A stretch of 64,000 nucleotides of DNA, from contig OX463838.1 in the NCBI GenBank assembly GCA_949825065.1, positions 4,380,251 through 4,444,250 of the forward strand, written 5' to 3'. The notes under the pieces are model-generated. The model was given only the letters and a program-made list of their open reading frames with translations, ran no database searches and was not told where the DNA came from. The position numbers were made by a program, and so were the translations under genes. Below are positions 11,015 to 23,300 of the stretch, piece by piece (position 1 is the stretch's first letter; every line of letters starts with the position of its first letter). This DNA is from Odontocerum albicorne (lineage: Eukaryota > Arthropoda > Insecta > Trichoptera > Odontoceridae).

Positions 11015-11227
11015 CCAAATTAAAAAAAATTTAAAACACATTTTCGAAGAAATAAAGTTAATTTGATACACATATAGTAATAATGATTTATTCAACCAAA
11101 AACTCAATATCTCAAAAATAAAAACTTGCCCTATAAAGGGTTAAAGGGTTCCGTTATGTTGTAAAAAAAAAAGGGTTCCGTGCCTAAATTTAATTTGGGA
11201 ACGTTGAAATCGAGTAAGAAATAGTCG

Positions 11228-11342
11228 GAAAAAAGGAGAATTGTTTGTAATTTGTTTTATCAAACACTGTTTATTCCACTTTTTGTAACGGTATAACCCT
11301 GTCGGTTTCAAGGCTTTCAACTCATCATCAGGGTAGCACAAG
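11228..11342 (-). mobile_element. Penelope-like element terminal repeat, solo
   Basis: Minus-strand match to the terminal sequence next to the GIY-YIG coding remnant at 56300-56760: CTGATGATGAG, then GAAACCGACAGGGTTATACCGTTACA and the tail AACAGTGTTTGATAAAACAA. Single copy without its inverted partner. Confidence 0.65.
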
Positions 11343-11371
11343 CAATAATGAAATACGAAGAACTGTTTGTT

Positions 11372-11740
11372 GGAGATTGATGTTGTAAGTGGAATTATGA
11401 AAGTAGTTATTGGTAGAATTATGAGTTACCTTAATATAAACATAAAATAGTTTTCAAGTTTTTGGAGATGGATGTTGTAAGTGGAATTATGAAAGTAGTT
11501 ACTGGTAGAATTATGAGTTACCTTAATATAAACATAAAATAGTTTTCAAGTTTTTGTAGATGGATGTTGTAAGTGGAATTATGAAAGTAGTTATTGGTAG
11601 AATTATGAGTTACCTTAATATAAACATAAAATAGTTTTCAAGTTTTTGGAGATGGATGTTGTAAGTGGAACTATGAAAGTAGTTATTGGTAGAATTATGA
11701 GTTACCTTAATATAAACATAAAATAGTTTTCAAGTTTTTT
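11372..11740. repeat. 92-bp tandem repeat, about four copies
   Basis: The unit starts TGTTGTAAGTGGAATTATGA and includes ATAAACATAAAATAGTTTTC. Starts at 11381, 11473, 11565 and 11657 give a regular 92-bp period. Non-coding. Confidence 0.9.
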
Positions 11741-11799
11741 AATTTAAACAATCAAGAAGATTTTGCGTAGACTATCTGGTATTACAATGTTGCATATAG

Positions 11800-12130
11800 T
11801 TAGAAATGATTAAATAAAAGGTAACTGAAGGTTATAGGTAGAATTATGAAAATGATCTTGATGTAATGTAGCCACGTTGAAATAATTAGTAAAGAAAGGC
11901 TTACGAAACAAATATATTTGTCAGGAATGAATTGAGAGCGAGGAAGGTGTAGATCGAAGAAAGAGTGGAAGGATAGGTGAAAGAAAAGGTAAGAAGTACG
12001 AATAACAGAAAGCATGTATGTTATGACAGATGCATGAATATGGCCGAGGTGAGAGTTTTGTGTACGCATAGAAAGAAGTGGAAATCCATCCTCACTGCTG
12101 ACACCAAAAAGGGCATGGCGAGATAGTATT
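11800..12130 (+). repeat. Decayed LINE C-terminal debris
   Basis: The plus strand shows the purine-rich Lys/Arg/Gly coding pattern of LINE C-termini (AGAAAGGCTTACGAAACAAA, then a GGAAG-rich stretch), with many stops. It probably belongs to LINE-G. Low information. Confidence 0.4.
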
Positions 12131-12156
12131 CAGCATCAAACATACACATTATACTT

Positions 12157-12410
12157 AATCCCTATTCAGGATTATTATTTAATCGCTACTCAGGATTATT
12201 ATTTAATCCCTACTCAGGATTATTATTTAATCCCTACTCAGGATTATTATTTAATCCCTACTCAGGATTATTATTTAATCCCTACTCAGGATTATTATTT
12301 AATCCCTACTCAGGATTATTATTTAATCCCTACTCAGGATTATTATTTAATCTCTACTCAAGATAATTATTTAATCCCTACTCAGGATTATTATTTAATC
12401 CTTTTATTTT
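12157..12410. repeat. 24-bp tandem repeat, about ten copies
   Basis: The unit is CTACTCAGGATTATTATTTAATCC with few substitutions. LINE debris lies on both sides (before 12130 and 12410-12540), suggesting the array grew inside a LINE remnant. Confidence 0.92.
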
Positions 12411-12540
12411 AGTACCGATCATGATGTGTGGGAGTGAAACGTAGATTTGGAAAATTATAAAGAGATCCAAATAACTACTGTAGAAATGCGTACACTGAGA
12501 ATAATACATCGGGTGGTAATTTAAGACAGAATACGGAATA
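12410..12540 (+). repeat. LINE-G fragment
   Basis: Contains ATGTGTGGGAGTGAAACGTA and the downstream pattern seen in LINE-G copies at 17500, 26020 and 31560. No open frame. Confidence 0.5.
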
Positions 12541-12544
12541 AAGT

Positions 12545-13130
12545 GATTAGTGATTTTTTCTTTATTTTACACATGACAAGAAACATATTGGAGCAGCGTC
12601 ACTATAAACTTCAACAAGCATTCGATGGGCTTCAGCTGAACTTTTCTTCAAATTAAAGCAGAAAATTAAAACCTCCCGAAAATGCTGCTTGGTTAACACA
12701 AAATTCGACATTTTCAACACAGTACAAAACAAGGTTTTTGCATGAAACTCAAAACGATATAAACTGGATATTATTGGCAGATGTCTAACGTCTCTGAAAC
12801 CGCCAAAATCGGCTGTCACTATGAACCATTCATAACAGCCAGAGCCATCTTTTGTAAATGGACCGTACTAGTTTGTCCTTCTACTACATAATTTGCGAAA
12901 AAACAACAGGTAATTTAATTCGGACACACAATTTTAATGGATCTGGGTTTATTGCCTTTCATTTGTCGTGTCCCCAGTAAACTAGGTTTTTGCCTGTATC
13001 TCACTGAGGATATATAACATAGCATGAAAAAATAAATTGATACTTCTTTCCGATTTTGAATTATGTAAAACCCCGTTGTACATTCTCATCAACCTGACAA
13101 ACACTGACTCAATTACATATGTATACGTCA
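12545..13130 (-). repeat. LINE-S 3' end, copy 2, split by a mariner fragment
   Basis: The LINE-S tail (ACACATGACAAGAAACATA on the plus strand) breaks near 12582 and resumes near 12885 with ATTTGCGAAAAAACAACAGG, then runs to about 13130. The gap holds the mariner fragment M2. Confidence 0.65.
12582..12885 (-). mobile_element. mariner fragment M2 (DNA-binding part only)
   Basis: On the minus strand residues MSNFVLTKQHFREVLIFCFN followed by KKSSAEAHRMLVEVYSDAAP match the first helix-turn-helix of mariner/SETMAR-type transposases. The catalytic domain is absent. It sits inside a LINE-S 3' end. Confidence 0.65.
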
Positions 13131-14145
13131 CGCGAGATCAAACTCCTCACGTGAACGTGAACTTAACTTTGATGTGTTCAGTAAGATGAAGAAGACCACT
13201 ATGATATTTTAAATATAAGTATATATAGTATTCGCCAGAATATCACAACAATATTTAGAAACAGCTAATAACTTTGTGCTCTCCTTTATTAATATAAATA
13301 ACGTAATATAAACAAAACATTAAGGACAATACTTTGCCTCTGGAGTTGAGTAACCCTGCATCAACATGTAGGAAGGTTTTAATTCTGCAAAGCAACTTGC
13401 ATCTCGTTCTACTAACGAGACCACGTGTTTTCTATATCTCAATATCTATCCATAAAATTCCCACAAAATTCTCAAAAAATCCAATATTTGTTATATGTAT
13501 GCGTTATTCCACTAAAAACAAATCTGAGTTCTTTACCTCTATAAAATAAGTCTTCGACAATTACGTAAGTCTGCTTGGTGAAGTTTGGTAATATTTTGTG
13601 GTATACATACATAACATATATTGAACTTAAATATACATATAATTATTAAATAATTTTAAAACAATTACTGCAATTTATTATTACTACTGCTTTTTGTATC
13701 TTCGTGTTAGTTTAAGATAAAGTTTTGTATTATTTGTCAATAATTTTAAGTACTTGTATAACCTGTCACATGTTCATTTGTATATAAAGACACTGTTGTG
13801 TCGTAAATTAAATAAATAAAAAGAAGGAAATGTAGAGAAAGTCAGAAAAATCGTAATTGTTGTATGATGTATAGAGGCAAATAATGCGAGTCATGGTAGA
13901 AAAGTCTGGCGCTTTATCCTCTATGCCTATCCCGACAGGGAAATTGTATGATAGTATATATTTATGCATGCAAACTGAGAATCTCGTGAATTGCGATGTC
14001 TCCATTTTAGAGGAATTGTGAATTTAGGATATTACAATAAAATTCTCGTGTTTGTCTTAAACACGTAGTGAAGTTTCCAAGATACGTTGTCCATAGGGAG
14101 AACGATAATTTGACTGAATCTCAGTAAAAACTTTAAGATCTTTAC
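13131..14145. other. Non-coding stretch with LINE-G tail at 13820-13970
   Basis: AT-rich with no convincing gene. A stretch ending AAATTAAATAAATAAA near 13820 looks like the tail of an unidentified retroelement. It is followed by a LINE-G 3' remnant on the plus strand. If the large gene continues, a downstream intron covers this region. Confidence 0.4.
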
Positions 14146-14343
14146 CTTGGCCCTGACATCTTGTCTATATCTGTGATGATGCCTCCTTTCGGCGTGTTGT
14201 CGTTCTTCTGAACGAAACCTTTTTTCCAGTTTTTTGTACAGCCTGCCGCTGATGTGTTTGGTCAGCGGCCTTACCCCGTTTGGGGAGTCCGCGAAGCCTG
14301 CTGGTGGTTGGACTATGTCTGGTTGGTCGTCCCGGTAAGCACC
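14146..14343 (-). CDS. E16: last visible exon, basic helix
   Basis: 198 bp; acceptor TTTTTTTTCAG, donor AAG/GTAAAG; phase 0 on both sides. Encodes [20 protein letters not shown], then [20 protein letters not shown] and a His/Arg-rich [19 protein letters not shown] donor follows, so the coding sequence should continue below 14146, but I found no matching exon there. Confidence 0.83.
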
Positions 14344-17300
14344 CTGAAAAAAAAATAGATTTTGATATATTTTACAATATTTGTAAGAGTCTTTGTAAAA
14401 AGACGATTTGATTGCCACACCTTTGGCTATTGTGTTGTGTATTGTTTCATTCTTTATAAATATATGCTAATCCATACATTTTATTTCCTAATAATTCATG
14501 TCAATTGGTTTTTATATAAAAGTATTCTTTAGATTAACTCATATAGATAAATAAAAATGAGTATTATTGATCGCTGGAAAAGTCAGTGTTATTTATTTAA
14601 TTTTGTCAAGTTGTTGTATCGATTTTTAGTTTTTTAATTTAAATAAATGTCTCTATGATCATATCACATACATTTTCCATCTCCATATCTTAAGATTAAT
14701 GAAAAATATCTTGTTAAGACATCAGCTTACGTATAAATATTCTAATGGAACTGGGTGCGCAGTAGATCCATGAAAAGATATCCTCGTTCATGCTTATCAA
14801 TAGGGCACCCCAGGTTCAAGACTGATTTAACTTGAAGACCATTATGCATTTGATTTTATGTTTTTCTGTAGCTTTTATGCTGCTTATTATATTTTTATAG
14901 CATTATTAAATAATAATAAAATAGCGCTATAAAAAGTTTTGTTTAGCGAAAGGCTGCAGCAATTTAAACTTTCCAATCTATCTTATGATTGTGTGCGGTA
15001 TAGTGTGGGATGAATATTTTTGGTCTTTCTGGAGTGATGATGTGTGAGCAGTTGAATTTCGCAAGATGTTTCCAGTTGTAGTTGAGTGTCACTGTCAGGT
15101 TGATGAGAGTGTGCAACGGGGTTTTATTTTTGTGTAATCAAAAATCGGAAAGAAGTATCGATTTATTTTTCTCATGCTAAATATCCTCAGTGAGATACAG
15201 GCAAAAGCCTAGTTTACTGGGGATACGACAAATGAAAGGCAACAAACCCAGATCCAATAAAATTGTATGTCCAAATCAAATTATCTGTTGTTTTTCTCAA
15301 ATTGTGTATATTTCTTGTCATGTGTAATAATAAAATAATAAATAAATAAAAATAAAATAAAATCATCTTTGAACTTTGATCTCAGTGCAATTGGAACTTT
15401 CAGTTTGATTTGTTAAGGCTATGCACTTGCTAAAGTACAAAAGCTTGCACATAATAAACCAATAAGTGCAAAGGTGTCTTTCACCCACATGATGTCTAAC
15501 GATTTAATTATAAAATGATCTTGAACTTTTTTGTTTGTTTTTAAATATTGTAATATGACCGAAGTCAAAAGTATTCATAGACTCTCGAAGAACGATATAA
15601 AAAGAAAATTTATATAGCGCCGTTTAGAGCGCAGACATGGGATAACAACCCATTATTATTGAAAGATTAAAAATATAAATTAAGCCAAGTGTAAAAATAG
15701 GAAAGTGGTGGCTGCAGCTATAATATTAGGAACTTTTTCGCATTTGCATATGTTTAAAAAAATACATTTCTTAAGATAACCACCAAAAAATTACGTGTAT
15801 GATGGCAACACATTTTTGGCTTTAGGAGAGGTGTAGTGTACATGTGTTGTGTTTATATATAATCATAATTTTTTATAAGACTTCCCATAAAGTAGTCGAA
15901 AAGAATCCCATGGTATTCAACAGACGCATTCCTGCCATTCGAGGAATGTATTCCTGCCATTCGAGGAATAATAGAATGGATGCACAGCAGCCCAGCATGT
16001 TAACCAAAATACCAAGTTTATAGAGACTATTTGTAAAATGATGTTTAACTGTTTAGAATTGAACACCCATTTCTCTTGGTAGTAGCTGCGCTCTCTACGA
16101 TAATCTTATCAGATAATAAGGCACTCTTTATTCTGTTTCTTCATCTGGTTATGGGAGCATATAGTTGATTCATACTTTAAAGTGAGGACTTGAAGCATCT
16201 TCAGCTGTGACGATGTCCACTTGCTTTCCACAATGATGGCAATGTACGCTGCGCTGATCACCGCCAGCACTTGGTCCTCCGGAAGACGTGGCGCCCGTAC
16301 CACTCAGATCCGCTGCCTCGCTGTAGAATACGCTGTCACTGCCCGGGCTCACGGATCGTAAGGACTCCGCAGACATCGCTTTAGGTTTGTTACTATCTGG
16401 ACTTACTGAAAGGCAAATATTACCAAATAAATTTTAATTAAAATGAAATTATTTAAAAAAAATCTGACTGGCTGCAGACACGACAAAATACTTTAAAATA
16501 ATTTATAAAAATAGATTCTTACCAGAAACACAAAGAATAAAAAAAAAACATTTTAACTTCGAATTGAGCCTTTATATTTGTGATTTCTGAATATGCATAA
16601 AACTAAGTTGTGTCCATTGTATAAGTTAGTTTTTCAAAGTTGACTTGATTTTTAACTTCGGAGTGTGTTTTTGCTAATAACCGTTTAAAAAAAACATGAC
16701 TTGTTATATATATAAACATGATTTTCCTCATTAATAAAATTCAAATGGTCTTATCTCATAACCGGTTTATTCAATATATCAAACCTTTGATCCTTTTGAC
16801 TTCCTTTGTAAGAAGCAAGGTTGTCATTATTTAAATACCTTACATTTTTATTATTGAAAAAAATGGACATAATATTTTTAATAATACACAAAACGTGGGA
16901 TCTCAAATGTCCCCCTAGGAATGACTATGAAGAAAAAATATATTTGCGTTCCTGGAAACGTAACTTAAAAGTTATAGATAAAAAGTACGACATATTGGTT
17001 GATTGAATATTGCCACCTGTAGCTGTAAATCATTAATAAGATATTTTTAGTTATGGAAATAAAACATTACCCTTCCTTAAAACCCTTAATAATTATTGTG
17101 TCTATGCCACTGTACAAAGAATTCTCAGATTAAAGAAAAAAACAATCGTGTCTTTTGGATGCAAGGCATTTGGTGTAGTTTTTCTGTTATAATCTATATT
17201 CTCACAATGTACAGGTATGCACACAAAAAAATATATAATTTAGATGACTGTTTATGCTCTAAATTACCTTTTTTGTGCATTCTTTGTCTGGATGGACTTC

Positions 17301-20300
17301 CATTGGCCTTAACATAATTGAGGGGACTTAGTCTATATCCTGCTGATGTGAGCGATGTTTCTGAAAAATCACAATCAATCAAATGACTTTATAGCTAATA
17401 TTTAAAAAAAACCAATGCTTTAGAATCGAAAACGGTTTATTATTAAAATAATGATTATGTGATGAATAATTTGTTAAGATGGTAGATAGTCCTCAAGAGT
17501 ATTTAAGTATTAATTTTGATGTATGGGAGAAAAATATGAACGTGGCAAAATACTTAAACGAGACGAAAAAATGCGGTGGAAATGCATGTACTGAGAAAAA
17601 CACATGAAGCGAAAATGTATGACAGAAAACGGTATGAAGTGATAAGAGTTGAATGTGAACTGAAGGCCGATGTATTGAATGAGATTAAGCAGAGCGCCCT
17701 GAGATGTTTTGAAGACGAAGAACGAATGATTGAATAAAATTAAAATAAAGCGCAAATGTGGAGGAGGAGGCGTGGTAGACGAGACGTGGTAGGGGAGACG
17801 TGGTAGGGGAGGCGTGGTAGGGAAGACGTGGTAGGGGAGGCGTGGTAGGGAAGACGTGGTAGGGGAGACGTATGAGAGACGTGGTAGGGGAGACGTGGTA
17901 GGGGAGATGTGCTAAGGGAGACGTGGTAGGGGAGACATGGTAGAGGAAGACCAAGGAAGGTATGGTTGAATCAATTGAGTGACTTTTTGAAAAATGTATA
18001 TTTAAAAAGTCAGAGAATTTTTAGGAATCTTCTCTGCTTACCCCAATAGGGAGATGGGGTGATGGTGTGCATGCATATATTTTTGAAATATCAACGGAAA
18101 AAAGAAAATTATTTTAAAAGGAAACTAATCAATTCGAAAGCAATATTTATTACCTATATCTTCAGCTTCTAAGGAACTGATGATTTTCGTTGGTTGTATG
18201 GATGGTCGTCTTCTAGGTAAGCTTCCGGGGAGTGAAACACTTTCATTTGATCCACTCTTTTTTCTTATTCTGAAATAAAATTAAATGGTGATTATTTTTA
18301 TTTTTTAATAAAAAATCTCCCCTTCCACATGCAGATGCCTTTTTCAATGTAAGGAAAGAGACAATAACTCCAAAAAAACCAAACGTTCATATTTTATTTG
18401 GTTCGGTTTTGATTCTTTCTTATTTTGTTTTCAGTAAAAAAAAATCTCCACTTGTTGACCAGAATAAAATCGAAATTCTCCTTCAGCATATCCAACTTTG
18501 TTAAGAAAGAATTTCGTAAAATCACTTAATAATGAAGACCAAGGTTACTTTAATTTATAAATTATGTTTGTGAAACTAAGTAACGGAAAATTAAAAGAAG
18601 AGAGTACAAATTTTGTGGGTTCGCAGAAAAAAAAATACTACAAGGTTCAGAGCGCTCAATGGTTTTCAATAAAACAGAAAAAGGACAATTATGTTTTGAG
18701 GGAGAAAGATGTATTAGAGCACTATGAGAATCTGGAGTCATTCAACCTCCCCTTTCTACACTCTCATCAAGACTATTTATCCTTAATCTCGGGGTATGTA
18801 AATAACGAACAGGGTGAAAGTTTTAGACTTCAGAAATAAATTTTCTATTTTTTTTCTTCCACCATATTGAGATGAGAGATACCTAGTGGAAGACCTCGAC
18901 CCAAAAACCGAAGTCAAGTGCAGAATTGAATCATCTCGTGCAACTTTTAATAAAATGAGAAGCGTATTCTGCGATGATAATCTAAACTTGAAACTTCGAC
19001 AACGGTTAGTCAAATGCTACGTTTGGTCGGTATTATTGCATGGAGTAGAAATATGGACCCTCAAAGTTAGTAGTATGAAACAACTGGAAGCATTCGAAAT
19101 GTAGATGTACCGGAGAATGCTACGGATACCCTGGACGGATATGGTCAGCAACACAAGGGTTCTTCAAAGAGCTTAAGTTGATAGAAAGTTGCTGACTAAT
19201 ATTAAAATCCGAAAGGTGTCCTACTTGGGTCATGTACTTAGATGAGCAAAGTACAAATTACTGCACCTGATCATCCAAGGCAAAATAGAAGGCTGAAGTG
19301 GTGTTGGCAGGAGGCAAATCTCCTGTCTCCGCAATATACGTGATTGGACTAGCATAAGGGGCGTTGGAGGTCTTTTTCGGGCTGCCGGGGACAAAGATTC
19401 TACTCTCAAGTGATATTCAACGTTGGGGGGACCTGACGTGACACCGAGAAAAAGATATTGAGATGGCGTAATGAATAATGAGAAATATAAATACCGATGT
19501 GAGGCAGTTCCGGTATTAAAGGCAGATGTTGGTGATTTAGCATTAAGGTTTCCACCGGTTCCGGTCTTTCTTCTGGGACTCTCTCTTGGTCTCCTGTGAC
19601 GCCTTGGAGATATACTGCCATTTGTTCCACTGGCTGAAAATCGAAAAATTAAAAGCATATTTATTCACGAAATAAACATTGTAACCCAGAAAAGAGTTTA
19701 TTTGTTTTTTTTTGGTTTGTCTTTAAATCAGAGGGCTGCAAAAATGATTATTTGACATGATTTTTTTTATTTATTAGTATGTATTTCGATCACAACATTA
19801 AAAATATTTAATAATAAACTTTTATCATGTTAAAGTCATATGATATAAATAAAATTTAAGGTCACGATTTTTTTTTATTGGAAGATAATAATAAATATAT
19901 CAATTAAGATTTAAAAAAACTTAGGCTAGAAAAAAGTAAAGGGAAGCGAGATAGAATCTAAAGGGTATGAATAACTAAATTTGTACTGTTCAGATGAAAA
20001 AGAAGATAAAAAAATAAAAGAAAATCATGCTTAAGTCTAAAAAATGGTCGTTGTTTTAGAGTTCTTCGGTATTTTATAGACTTGTCGAAGAGGTCAGGCT
20101 AAAAAGAGATGTTTATTTTTTTTCCATTTAGACATGTTACCAGAATTGCCATTTTTCCATTTGGACACGTTAACGAAAGTCTAGAGAAACTCGTGATCAT
20201 GGAGACAGTTAAGCAAATCAACTAAAAAGGTGTTCTATGTATTATCATATATAAGAAGGACGGAATATAGACGGAAGAAGTTAATACGATACCCTTTAAG

Positions 20301-23300
20301 CAACATGATGCAGGATTGATAATGGTGCAAACAGGTAGAGTACCATGTTTCAGACATGGAGCACTTGACTAAGACAAATTTTTCCTTCGACACCTTAACT
20401 GCATTAAACATATATAACCTTATACATGTAGAAATATGAATAATAATTTACCTTCTGCTCTATACTGTAGAAATATGAATAATAATTTACCTTCTGCTTA
20501 ATACTGTTAGAACTATGAATAATAATTTACCTTCTGCTCTATACTGTTAGAAATATAAATAATAATTTACCTTCTGCTCTATACTGTTAGAAATATGAAT
20601 AATAATTTACCTTCTGCTCTATACTGTTAGAAATATAAATAATAATTTACCTTCTGCTCTATACTGTAGAAATATGAATAATAATTTACCTTCTGCTCTA
20701 TACTGTAGAAATATGAATAATAATTAACCTTCTGCTCTATACTGTAGAAATATGAATAATAATTTACCTTCTGCTCTATACTGTTCGCTGGAATCATCCG
20801 AGGTTAAAACATTAAGTTGCACTTTTCCGTTTTTGGAGCTCATGTCTTGTCTTCTCAATGTGTCCATCAGAAGACCTTGACTCCTCAAATGTCCAGGCGT
20901 CAAATCTTTGCTCTTGCCTTGAACCGGACTTCTGCTTTTCGACTTTCTTTTCATAAACCTTTCTCTATCGGCTGCTCTCTTAGCCTCGAAATCTCTTTCA
21001 CGGAAAGATTTTTCTGCCTCTATCTGCCCTTTTGGGGATGATATGATTTTTGTTTTTTCTGGAAAACTAGGACTTTTTCTTATGAATATTGAAGGTGTAG
21101 GTTTCTCCTCTAAGCTCTTGTCATGAGACATTGGACTTCTTATATGACTAGTGGATTCTTGAACTAATGAAGATCTTCGCCCCCAATTATCCTTTGAAGG
21201 TGATGTTATATCGTCTGATGGTTGTTTGGAGAACTCGAGGGTGAAGTTTTTTCTTTTTCGTCTTCTTTCGTCAGCTGTCCATGGTCGATTTGAATTTTTG
21301 TATTTTGTGGAGTATTTATAAGCTGTAAACAGAGACACAATAAGGTAAACGAAGTATACAGGTTCAGATTTTCACACAAAATATATAATTTAAAAATAAC
21401 ACCAAAAATTAAAATCCCAATCCTCAGTGTTTATATGATGCACAGTTCCACCATATCAGCAGGTCAGTGAATCTATTACAAATTATGTACAATATATCGT
21501 CGTTGTTCTGCGAAAAGCATTTTGCTTAAAATGACTTTTTGATGCCCTTTTACTTAAAATAAAAATATCTACACATGGAAAAAAACATTTGTGTCCAAAA
21601 GTTATGTCAAAAGGTTTCGCTGTTATAAAAAGATAAAAAAAAATATTATCTCGAAGAAATTCCATAGTTGGTATTCATCCCTGCCAACCAGAACAAGAAT
21701 TCATCCCTTAATAAACCATGACACATCAAGTCATTCGGAATAAATAATATAGAAAAAACTATATTTTAGAAGCGTTTAAGTCACTTTTGTACAGTTGTTT
21801 TCACCAAGAAAGGATTAAGTCCAAAACAGATGTCCGTATTTTAAACTTTTAGGTAATATGTTTTTAAGTTATTATTTTTTTGTAGTAATTCTTATAAATA
21901 AATAATCTCTCTTTAAATAACATCTGTTTGTATTTTATTTTATTAAAAACTTAATTTTACATCGCCTTCCGAAACTTAAATTGCATTTATCTCAAAACTC
22001 AATATTTGAACTTAAATGCTTTTCACAGAACAACGATGATATAATATATTGAAAAAAATAAAACCCTCATTCCTCAGTCACAATAATGCAATAAAACTGT
22101 CTAAAATATCGATAAGACTTTTTCTATTTTTTTTGTTTTTTTTAACCTGGCGAGTTTTTTTGCCATGTGGCAATCTCTTCCAGCCAACCAGAAATATGTT
22201 TTTTATAGACCCTAAGTGTTAACCAGACTGGAATCCTATTTAAAAAAAGCTTGGTTCCATCGGGGATTGAGCCCGCAACCTCCGGATCGGCAGACAAGTG
22301 TCTTACCACCAGGCCACGGAGGTCTAATACATAAACATTTTCTAATACATAAACGATTTTTAACATAGTACGAAACCAAAAAGTATTAAAAACGCGCCTT
22401 AATTAACTATTGGCGTTGTGTCGTCATAGTTCCAGTCAAGTCATTCATTCGGTGACGAACAGTAAAGTATTGGTTGTGAGACCGTTTTGTTTATAATATT
22501 TTCGATAAATTTGTTCTAAATCATTAAAAACACATGTTTATCGGTCGATTAATCTAATCACCGATAGTGTTTCTCTGCAAGTCCAATTATTTTTTGATAT
22601 TTTTCTTATATTATACTTTTTTTTTTCATAACACTGTCATTTGATACAAAAACAAGTATTTTGTTTGGTTTTAATCCCAGCATATTTTGGCAAAAAACAT
22701 TAATTTTTATCTCAGTTAATATTTAGTTTTAAATGCATTATTTTTAAAAGTGAATGGTTCTCAAAGTTAAAAAAAATATATATTCAACATAAAAATTTGT
22801 ATGAAAACTTTGAGGCCGATGATCGGCCCCGTGGGATTAAAAGGGTTGGCTGTATTTGTGCATTTTGGCAATATAGGAGTATAGTACTTGTAATGCATCT
22901 TTTATGTTATATTTTTGCTATACCAGTAAAATTGAATTATTTTTATTCTAAGACTTACTTAAGCCACCATCATCGTCTTCATCCTCCACAGGACTTTCAT
23001 AATATCCCGATGAAGAATAATGGCCGCTTCTTTCGTCATCGGATATCGATTCTCCCTAGAAAAAAATATTTGAAGGTAAAGTGGGGTTTGAAAACATGAT
23101 GAAGGCAGTTTTTTGGAGGAATATAAATTATTAATAAGTAAATTTGGTCTTTTAATATCAGTGGTCATTTTCAGTTTGAAAAACAAATTTAAATTTACAA
23201 AATATATTTATTTATTTCATAAAAAAAAATAAGTCATTTCGAAAGGGAAAAAATCAAAGGACCTAATTTCAATATAAAAATATCATGTAATTTTATTTTA

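Larger units (their letters stand above)
7978..11144. mobile_element. TTAA-flanked composite element (piggyBac-like ends)
   Basis: The left end TTAACCCTTTACCGGGCA (7978) and right end TGCCCTATAAAGGGTTAA (ends 11144) are imperfect inverted repeats bordered by TTAA. The native parts appear to be 7978-8188 and roughly 10680-11144, the latter mostly a 66-bp tandem repeat. The middle is occupied by later insertions: a LINE tail (8190-8676) and an RTE retrotransposon (8678-10678). No transposase was recognised in the native parts. Classification as piggyBac-like rests on the ends only. Confidence 0.6.

Noticed and set aside
10685..11018. Open frames of 77-94 codons on both strands with 22-residue repeats
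   Set aside because: They arise because the 66-bp tandem unit is a multiple of three and lacks stops; both strands are open equally.
12157..12410. CRISPR-like or satellite array
   Set aside because: The 24-bp units abut with no spacers; short minisatellite only.
13334..13549. 71-codon plus-strand frame
   Set aside because: No recognisable motif, no splice context, next to LINE and mariner debris.
16109..16303. Second minus-strand frame overlapping E15
   Set aside because: It is out of phase with E14 and E16, while the chosen frame fits both.
20427..20767. CRISPR-like array of regular repeats
   Set aside because: There are no unique spacers; it is a head-to-tail tandem repeat in a eukaryotic intron.
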